Of a stretch of DNA of 64,000 nucleotides, positions 63,327 to 64,000 are shown in pieces (the first letter of the stretch is position 1; the number at the start of each line of letters is the position of its first letter). Under the pieces are notes generated by a model. That model searched no databases, was not told the origin of the DNA, and worked only from the letters and a program-made list of their open reading frames with translations. Origin of the DNA: Candidatus Peribacteria bacterium (GTDB lineage Bacteria > Patescibacteriota > Gracilibacteria > Absconditabacterales > Absconditicoccaceae); contig JAISMG010000037.1 of the NCBI GenBank assembly GCA_031276875.1, positions 35,770 to 99,769 of the forward strand, in the 5' to 3' direction. The position numbers and the translations under genes are program-made.

Positions 63327-63425
63327 AAAAAAGGCTCCTTATCTCAAGGGAATTATTACAAAAAAACTCCTCTCATCTTGTATCACCCATTTTGTAGGAC
63401 AGCAAATCAGGGCTGGAGCCTCTTT
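63327..63425. other. Intergenic long-range hairpin (AAAAAAGGCTCC / GGAGCCTCTTT)
   Basis: Visible complementary arms; could be a terminator or structured RNA. Confidence 0.35.
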
Positions 63426-63458
63426 AAACATTTCACGATAGGACCTCAACACCACATC

Positions 63459-63530
63459 GTCATTCTAAGGAGCAAATGCAGTGAGCGAGGAAGAATCCAA
63501 AATAAACGTTTCTGATACTGGATTCTTCCC
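63459..63530. repeat. Palindromic intergenic element related to the 39.2 kb element (GTCATTCT...GGAAGAATCCA...TGGATTCTTCC)
   Basis: Shares GTCATTCT and GGATTCTTC with 39207-39266; inverted repeat GGAAGAATCCA/TGGATTCTTCC. Confidence 0.5.
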
Positions 63531-63623
63531 CCGTCCCGCAAGTACTGCGGAAGCATAGAAGGGCAAAGCCCTGAGACAACTGAGCGAAGGGCACCGCCCT
63601 TCGGCTCTAATATGCCCATACAG

Positions 63624-64000
63624 TTAAGAATTCTGGAAACAACGCAGAGAGAAGCCGTACGCACGATAGTTACTGCCGTACGTGTTCAGGTTGGACGAAA
63701 GCAAGTTCAGGCTATAAGCACTGGTGCCATCTGGACTGGATGACCAGTAGCGGCCGTAACTGCCCTGACTGCTGACCGACGCGGCGGACGAATTGAGGCG
63801 GCGCCCTGCAAGCGGTAAACGGAAGTCATTCCTAAATTGAGTAACGTTAGCCTCAGCAGAGAAGCCTTTATAACCACCATTATCATTGAGAGAAACCCCC
63901 TTGATACTCGCTCGTGTGATGAGTAATTGATTCCACTCTCCCATACTTGGTACATGATAACCATCTGGACACGGTCATTGTCTATCTAATGCGTCTTGTC
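63624..64000 (-). CDS. FISUMP-domain (Fib_succ_major, C-type-lectin-like) protein, C-terminal part; 5' end beyond the window
   Basis: DALDRQ(G)PCPDGYHVPSMGEWNQLL...NDFRLPLAGRRLNSSAASVSSQGSYGRYWSSSPDGTSAYSLNLLSSNLNTYGSNYRAYGFSLRCFQNS; CPxGYHVPS..EW, FRLPLAG, YWSSS, RAxGFSxRC signature. Confidence 0.9.

Noticed and set aside
1-64000. Mass pseudogenisation (genes broken by stops)
   Set aside because: Breaks are exclusively TGA, reading frame is kept, and TGA lies at conserved Gly positions; recoding explains it.

Overview
AT-rich 64 kb bacterial window that only makes sense if UGA is read as glycine (NCBI code 25, the Absconditabacteria/SR1 and Gracilibacteria code). Most genes in the supplied standard-code ORF track are broken at TGA. 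Reading TGA as Gly rejoins the pieces and places Gly at conserved positions in PriA (CEKC-G-SS), a histidine kinase (DTGK-G-IPP), PFL (FLQ-G-PTERT, KPF-G-GVR), Rel (RKS-G-EPYIVHP), UvrD (NRKI-G-ETT), LigA and FolD. Recognisable genes: malic enzyme (partial), higBA, rseP, dut, a HAD phosphatase, a truncated priA, a methyltransferase, tRNA-Arg(GCG), a GyrI-like protein, rel, an LRR/STG-repeat/SLH surface protein, an M23 peptidase, two tandem GT2-like paralogues, uvrD/pcrA, a SIMPL protein, a histidine kinase, pflB, ligA, folD and the 3' end of a FISUMP (C-type-lectin-like) gene. About 21.6-28.6 kb and 31.5-55.3 kb hold very large or secreted hypothetical proteins, including one continuous 4,480-codon ORF (41895-55334, minus strand) checked by hand for TAA/TAG in every gap between listed ORFs. 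Main hunt results: (1) the giant surface protein and its secreted/pilin-like neighbours; (2) a GC-rich, NNC-codon-rich C-terminus on the FISUMP gene that looks like a diversity-generating-retroelement variable region; (3) about 20 exact copies of AAAAAGCTGA on both strands and in many reading frames, resembling a DNA-uptake or other genome-wide signal; (4) a PriA without the N-terminal helicase half and without GRAGR. No database searches were possible.
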